Source of the DNA: Nemertoderma westbladi
Taxonomy: Eukaryota > Xenacoelomorpha > Nemertodermatida > Nemertodermatidae
DNA: 24,128 nt
NCBI GenBank assembly: GCA_032718475.1
Contig: JAUCBJ010003162.1
Location: 1 to 24,128, forward strand
Direction: 5' to 3'
A program made the translations under genes and the position numbers. Position 1 is the first letter of the stretch. Every line of letters starts with the position of its first letter. The notes beneath the pieces were generated by a model. That model did no database searches and was not told the origin of the DNA. It worked only from the letters and a program-made list of their open reading frames with translations. Shown here in pieces: positions 18,968-24,128 of the stretch.

Positions 18968-19743
18968 CAGACTGTACCGGTGCTAGACCAACTACAGTAG
19001 CAGACTGTACCGGTGTTAGACCAACTAAAGTAGCAGACTGTACCGGTGCTAGACCAACTACAGTAGCAGACTGTACCGGTGCTAGACCAACTACAGTAGC
19101 AGACTGTACCGGTGCTAGACCAACTACAGTAGCAGACTGTACCGGTGCTAGACCAACTAAAGTAGCAGACTGTACCGGTGCTAGACCAACTACAGTAGCA
19201 GACTGTAGCAGTGCTAGACCAACTACAGTAGCAGACTGTACCGGTGCTAGACCAACTACAGTAGCAGACTGTACCGGTGCTAGACCAACTACAGTAGCAG
19301 ACTGTACCGGTGCTAGACCAACTAAAGTAGCAGACTGTACCGGTGCTAGACCAACTACAGTAGCAGACTGTACCGGTGCTAGACCAACTACAGTAGCAGA
19401 CTGTACCGGTGCTAGACCAACTACAGTAGCAGGCTGTACCGGTGCTAGACCAACTACAGTAGCAGACTGTAGCGGTGCTAGACCAACTACAGTAGCAGAC
19501 TGTACCGGTGCTAGACCAACTACAGTAGCAGACTGTACCGGTGCTAGACCAACTACAGTAGCAGACTGTACCGGTGCTAGACCAACTAAAGTAGCAGACT
19601 GTACCGGTGCTAGACCAACTACAGTAGCAGACTGTAGCAGTGCTAGACCAACTACAGTAGCAGACTGTACCGGTGCTAGACCAACTACAGTAGCAGGCTG
19701 TACCGGTGCTAGACCAAATACAGTAGCAGACTGTACCGGTGCT
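18968..19743. repeat. 33-bp minisatellite, block 1, about 23.5 units
   Basis: The unit is CAGACTGTACCGGTGCTAG followed by ACCAACTACAGTAG. Variants recur: AACTAAAG for AACTACAG, CTGTAGCAGT for CTGTACCGGT, and CAGGCTG for CAGACTG. Because 33 is a multiple of three and the unit has no stop in two minus-strand frames, long frames of about 280-297 residues stay open; these are not good gene candidates. Most unit junctions contain TACAGT-AGCAG-ACTGTA, a 6-bp stem with a 5-base loop. Confidence 0.96.
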
Positions 19744-19776
19744 TGTGCGGAATATACGCACACCAAATATATAAGT

Positions 19777-19799
19777 GCTGACTGTATCCAACAGTCAGC
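19777..19799. repeat. Hairpin 1 (9-bp stem, 5-base loop)
   Basis: GCTGACTGT and ACAGTCAGC pair perfectly around ATCCA. It is the partner of the hairpin 40 bases to the right. Confidence 0.8.
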
Positions 19800-19816
19800 C
19801 TTCAGTCGAACATAAT

Positions 19817-19839
19817 GCTGACTGCATCCGGCAGTCAGC
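19817..19839. repeat. Hairpin 2 (9-bp stem, 5-base loop)
   Basis: GCTGACTGC and GCAGTCAGC pair perfectly around ATCCG. Compared with hairpin 1 the loop-closing pair has changed on both sides (T-A to C-G), keeping the stem. Confidence 0.8.
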
Positions 19840-20011
19840 TAAAGCAACAAGAAAAAGGGTCAGCTGTCAGACAATACTAAATATATAATAATCTGCTTGC
19901 TGGCTTGTCTCTCAATCAATAATCATCTATCAGCACTGTACCGGTAGTAAACCTTCACCAACGGAAGTATACAGTATAAAATAGTATAAATCTACTGTAA
20001 TAACTTTATTA

Positions 20012-20349
20012 CAGTGCTAGACCAACTACAGTAGCAGACTGTACCGGTGCTAGACCAACTAAAGTAGCAGACTGTACCGGTGCTAGACCAACTACAGTAG
20101 CAGACAGTAGCAGTGCTAGACCAACTACAGTAGCAGGCTGTACCGGTGCTAGACCAACTACAGTAGCAGACTGTACCGGTGCTAGACCAACTACAGTAGC
20201 AGACTGTACCGGTGCTAGACCAACTAAAGTAGCAGACTGTACCGGTGCTAGACCAACTACAGTAGCAGACTCTATCGGTGATAGACCAACTACAGTAGCA
20301 GGCTGTACCGGTGCTAGACCAACTACAGTAGCAGACTGTAGCAGTACTA
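20012..20349. repeat. 33-bp minisatellite, block 2, about 10 units
   Basis: Same unit and same variant types as block 1, plus private variants such as CAGACAGTAGCAGT and CTCTATCGGTGATAG. It ends in a decayed CTGTAGCAGTACTAAC. Confidence 0.95.
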
Positions 20350-20370
20350 ACTTCTAGTAATAGAGTAGTA

Positions 20371-20456
20371 ATAACTTCTGACTACAGTAGGTGTTTGTAA
20401 CCTGTTAATATTACAATAACTTCTTACTAGGTGTATAAAACCTGTTAATATTACAA
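20371..20456. repeat. Two-copy tandem duplication next to the family A element
   Basis: TAACTTCT, AGGTGT and ACCTGTTAATATTACAAT recur in order in two adjacent copies of about 41-45 bases. The second ends exactly where family A homology starts. Confidence 0.7.
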
Positions 20457-22790
20457 TGAAATGGGTACTTACTTCTAGACCTAATGGAAGAATGTGAATT
20501 GATACCAACAAACAACACATTCGAAAAGAGTAAGGGGAAGCTATGGACCTTTCAATACCCTAATGGAACCAAAGCACAACTGGATTACATCCTTATAAAC
20601 AAAAAGTGGAGAAACAGCATGGTCAACTGTGAGGCATACAGCTCGTTCAAACTAATTGGTTCGGACCAGAGATAAGACTCAGTTTGAGAGCCAGCAAACC
20701 CAGGACAAGCAAGCAAATCAACTATGACTGGGAGAAACTCAGAACTGACAATGCTGTAAAAGGATGCTTATACAGTAGAAGTTCAAAACCGCTTTGAAGC
20801 ATTTCAGTCAATGGGTGAAGACCAATCCACCGATTCAATATACCAGAATATAATAACAGCCCATAAGGAATCAGCTAAGAGGCATATCCCCCAGAAACCG
20901 AAACGAAAACAGTATGTGCCATGGCAAAACTCTGAGGTTACTTGTAAGAGAGAAGATCTTAAGATAGCCTACAAAGTTAAAACCGAACAACCAACAACTG
21001 AAAACATTAACAAGGTTGAAAAAGCTAAGGACGATCTTAAATTGGCCTACAACATCAGCCAGGAAAAGTACATACAGGATAAAACTGAAGCAATTACAAC
21101 TGCTCACATACAGCAACAATCAAGACTTACCTGGCAAACTGTAAATGAGGTATCTGGTCGGAAAAGTTGTGCAAAGGGGCGCCTCAAAGCCGATAGTCCT
21201 GAAGAACGTGTTGGGAAGTGGAAAAATCACTTCAGCAACTTGCTTGGGCAGCCACCAAACATCGAGGTCAGCCCTACAAGGAAAATATATGACAAGACAC
21301 TACCTATAGAAACAGTGGACTTCACACCTGCCGAACTCCAAAGAAGCATTAAAAGCATGTCCAATAATAAAGCGAGTGGATTAGATGAAATCCCAGCGGA
21401 GGTATGGAAAACCGGAGTGCTAAACAGACCATTATTGAATGTTTGCAACCGAAAAGCCACCACCAATTTGGACTAAAGGTCAACTAAAGCCTCTCCCCAA
21501 GAAAGGAGACCTTGGCATACCAACAAACTATCGTGGGATCTGTCTGCTTGTGGTAGCCGCCAAAATATAGAATAAAATGATTCTATATAGGATTAGGCCT
21601 CACATAGAGAAACTACTGCGTAAGAACCAAAACGGATTTCGACCAAGTAGATCAACAATAGCTCAGATACTTGCACTACGGAGACTGATTGAAGGAATTA
21701 AGTCAAAGAATCTCCCCGCAGTCATGACTTTTGTGGACTTCAAGAAGGCATTCGACTTCATCCATAGAGGTAAAATGCTTGAAATCCTAAGAGCTTATGG
21801 AATACCAGAAGTAATTGTTGCTGGCATTGGATTGTTATATTGTGACACAGAAGCGCAGGTACTCTCACCAGATGGTGAAACTGAGTTTTTCTCAATCCTG
21901 GCTGGCGTACTGCAAGGTGACACATTAGCACCATTACTATTTGTAATTGTGCTGGATTACGCAATGAGGACGGCCACAAAGGGTGAAGATCTGGGATTCA
22001 CACTTCAAGAACGCAGAAGTAGTAGTTATCCGGCAACTACAGTCACAGACACCGACTTTGCGGATGACATCGCCCTGCTCTCTAATACGCTAGCAGATGC
22101 ACAGCTTCTACTAAATAAAGTGGTGAGGGCTGCTAAGGAGGTTGGATTGCATATAAATGCTACAAAGACCGAATTCATGACCTTTAATGTTGATGGGAAC
22201 TTGACAACCATTGATAATAATCAACTAAGTAAGGTCGATGACTTCCAGTACCTTGGATCATGGATAGAGAGTAGCAAAAAGGACATAGAAGTTAGGAAAG
22301 CAAAGGCTTGGGTAGCTCTATCAAAAATGGATACCATCTGGAAATCAGATCTCTCCAGGCACCTGAAGACTAAGTTCTTTCGAGCCACAGTGGAAAGTGT
22401 ATTTTTATACGGGGGTGAGACCTGGACACTGACTAAATCACTTGAACAACGAATTGATGGTTGCTACACAAGACTACTAAGGGCAGCCCTAAACATCAGC
22501 TGGAGACAACACATGACAAACGCCGAGTTTTATGGTACAATCATGGATGAGTAGCAAAAAGGACATAGAAGTTAGGAAAGCAAAGGCTTGGGTAGCTCTA
22601 TCAAAAATGGATACCATCTGGAAATCAGATCTCTCCAGGCACCTGAAGACTAAGTTCTTTCGAGCCACAGTGGAAAGTGTATGACAAACGCCGAGTTTTA
22701 TGGTACAATACCACCTGTATTATTCTCTCGTTATGTAATATTCACTCGTTCACATGGGCGCATGCAGCATCTGGAGTGTGGTAGGGCATA
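20457..22790 (+). mobile_element. RTE-like retrotransposon, family A, plus copy (endonuclease end, RT, C-terminal region), inactive
   Basis: This copy begins inside the APE-type endonuclease: GYLLLDLMEECELI, then QLDYILINKKW. The final motif reads GSDQR then a stop, where the minus copy has SDHR, so the catalytic His is lost beside a small deletion. The linker frame (20811-21476) carries NNKASGLDEIPAEVW and ends at a deletion of about 16 bases relative to the minus copy. After a stop at 21568-21570, the main frame (21577-22554, 325 residues) has NQNGF (17-21), VDFKKAFD (53-60), QGDTLAP (113-119), FADD (161-164) and LYGGETWTLTK (277-287), so the RT catalytic Asp residues are present. The frame ends early in an internal duplication; similarity to RTE C-termini continues to about 22790. 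Reverse transcription is the family role; this copy is dead. Confidence 0.9.
22258..22709 (+). repeat. Internal tandem duplication in family A with a deletion in the second copy
   Basis: A block of 284 bases (22258-22541) is followed directly by a second version (22541-22709) lacking 110 internal bases. The first 132 bases of strict identity are 22271-22402 and 22551-22682; the last 29 are 22513-22541 and 22681-22709. The duplication creates the TAG stop of the main RT frame. Near-perfect identity suggests a recent event. Confidence 0.92.
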
Positions 22791-23489
22791 TTTGTGAAAA
22801 GCGAACCATTTCATTTCAATACAATTTTTTTATATTTATTATAACTAACCGATAATTAATTAACCACCCCCCCCCCCCCCCCCCCCCCCCCCAATAATTA
22901 GAAAACCCCAATAATAAGTTTTTTGTAATTTAGAGTTGAAATTTAAACTTGTACAGTCCTGTAAAAAAATTCGAAAAAACTCAAAACACGAATGAATCAG
23001 ATTGATTGTAGGCCTACCACGACCTGCTTCGTAATAAATGTGGTAGTTGGAAAAGTTGATGATTGTACAGTATGTAAGGCAGCGTTCACACAGACAACTA
23101 ACTCACTACTACTCAAATCGCATAATACAATACATAATAATTATAATTAATTCTAGAACACATCCTTGATTTTGTAATGTAATCGTAATGAAAATTGCGC
23201 CCGTGAATAATGAGTAGTAGTATGTGTGAACCCTGCCTATCTAAGGTTATAAAGCAAATTATTTGTTATCTATTAATAAATTAATATTAATAGGCCAAAT
23301 TATACTGTATAATACTGTATTAATTATAAACATTGCTTATTTTACAAAACAAAGTAGACATTTATATATTAATACACGAAGTGGGGCCTTCGCGCAGCAC
23401 GTGACTTAAATTTAATTTAAGTACTAATTCGAAAGTATTACTGTATTAGCAAATTTTAAGCAGATTTCGCCTAATCACTTTTTACCTCT
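22791..23489. other. AT-rich stretch with no gene
   Basis: Apart from the 26-base poly-C tract I see only AT-rich sequence with short repeats such as ATACTGTATAATACTGTAT near 23303-23320. Confidence 0.5.
22867..22892 (+). repeat. Poly-C tract, 26 bases
   Basis: Uninterrupted C on the plus strand in AT-rich surroundings. Confidence 0.9.
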
Positions 23490-23496
23490 TTCATTT

Positions 23497-24128
23497 CTAT
23501 TCAGACATTTCTGACTCTAGCGGTATAGTGAGAACTGAAGATGGATTAGGGTCTCCAGCCCCACAAAGACACAGCCTATGGATGAATAGTACATACGTAC
23601 ATCGGCCAAGTTTCATCTTGAATAACGGATAACGAAATGAGAGACGGATCTCACTTTCAGAAATTTCGTCGTATAGCGGCAGACCGATTAAATCCCCCCC
23701 CCCCCCCCCCCCCCCACAAAGACGCAGCATGTGGTCCAGAATATATGGCAAGATTCAGCTTAAACTGATTAAAATCAATGAGACGGGAGAATCTATTCAC
23801 TTTCAGGCATAAAGTAGTCCTATAGCGGGTGACTGTTGAACTGATTTTCAACAAAACAAATTTTCAACTTGGCAGCTTTAAATTCGACAAAGTTATAAGC
23901 ATGTCAATATCATAACGACGACAACGATTTCACTTTCAGACATTTGGCCCTCTAGCGGCAGACTGGAGAACTGCAGATGGATTCGCCTCCTTTGAAAGTC
24001 ACAGCTAATGGTCTAATACATATCTGCCAAGTTTCAGCTTAAACGGATTAAAAGCAAAGAAATGGGAGGGCATTTAATGTTTAGACATGTGGCCCTCTAG
24101 CGGGAGACCATTGCACTGATGGTGTCTG
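23497..24128. repeat. Degenerate tandem repeat of about 130-160 bp, at least five units, running off the window
   Basis: Each unit begins CTTTCAGACATTTGGCCCTC-like, then TAGCGG(C/G)AGAC, then GAACTG with ATGGATT, CACAAAG or AAAGTCACAGC, and CCAAGTTTCAGCTTAAAC followed by GGATTAAAA. Units start near 23500, 23657, 23803, 23936 and 24083. Where one unit should read GGTCTCCAGCC-like sequence (23694), a 22-base poly-C stands instead. No coding potential is seen. Confidence 0.75.
23694..23715 (+). repeat. Poly-C tract, 22 bases
   Basis: Lies inside the second unit of the degenerate tandem repeat, directly before CACAAAGACGCAGC, which other units also contain in similar form. Confidence 0.9.

Larger units (their letters stand above)
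19744..20011. other. Interruption between minisatellite blocks, with two related hairpins
   Basis: This 268-bp stretch is not in phase with the 33-bp unit, though words such as CTGTACCGGTAGTAAACC near 19936 look like a decayed unit. Its notable content is a pair of 9-bp hairpins 40 bases apart, listed separately. I saw no target duplication or coding frame, so whether it is inserted or is an old part of the array is open. Confidence 0.5.

Noticed and set aside
18898-19791. Long minus-strand frames of 297 and 280 residues with an 11-residue repeat (Cys/Trp-rich or Val/Ala-rich)
   Set aside because: They are produced by the 33-bp minisatellite, whose length is a multiple of three. Two different frames are equally open and the plus strand shows only nucleotide-level repeat variation. 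No signal peptide or conserved start was seen.

Overview
This window looks like intergenic or intronic DNA from an animal nuclear genome. It is AT-rich and has one clear host coding exon, carrying the C-terminal part of a transmembrane semaphorin. Nearly everything else recognisable is transposon-derived: degraded RTE-like non-LTR retrotransposons, ORF1/Gag-like pseudogenes with zinc knuckles, non-autonomous DNA transposons, possible tRNA-derived SINEs, minisatellites and poly-C tracts. Spliced gene structure and RTE abundance suggest an invertebrate; a marine deuterostome (echinoderm or hemichordate type) is a guess from overall character, not shown by the sequence. No prokaryotic feature, operon or CRISPR is present.

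Layout. 1-2350: a broken retrotransposon ORF1-like unit on the minus strand (PHD-like zinc finger, coiled coil, C-terminal domain). 2335-6556: a nest of RTE-like elements. A minus-strand family A element was hit twice by a second family, B. One B copy is on the minus strand (2363-3286) and one on the plus strand (3901-5228), and each is bounded by a recognisable target-site duplication. 6557-7885: AT-rich DNA with a poly-C tract and a tRNA-like SINE remnant. 7886-9450: a decayed minus-strand gene with three zinc knuckles. 9909-10260: a 16-bp minisatellite. 10262-12378: a minus-strand Gag-like pseudogene split by a 908-bp hAT-type element (17-bp terminal inverted repeats, perfect 8-bp target duplication). 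12378-13384: two copies of a dispersed repeat arranged tail to tail.

13412-15165: gene-free DNA ending in a splice acceptor. 15166-16051: the semaphorin terminal exon, followed by overlapping AATAAA signals. 16389-18216: a piggyBac-like non-autonomous element flanked by TTAA, inserted in one unit of a local tandem repeat and itself carrying degenerate satellite units plus another copy of the dispersed repeat. 18393-18536: a 45-bp tandem repeat. 18968-20349: a 33-bp minisatellite in two blocks, separated by a stretch with two covarying hairpins. 20457-22790: a fuller plus-strand copy of family A, broken by deletions, stops and an internal duplication. 22791-24128: AT-rich DNA, a poly-C tract and a degenerate tandem repeat of about 150 bp.

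The genes do not form a pathway. The window is best read as a stratigraphy of insertions beside, and perhaps inside, introns of a semaphorin gene. I found no convincing new functional system. The most informative signals are the reconstructable insertion order, the covarying hairpin pair and the one-sided orientation of the poly-C tracts.
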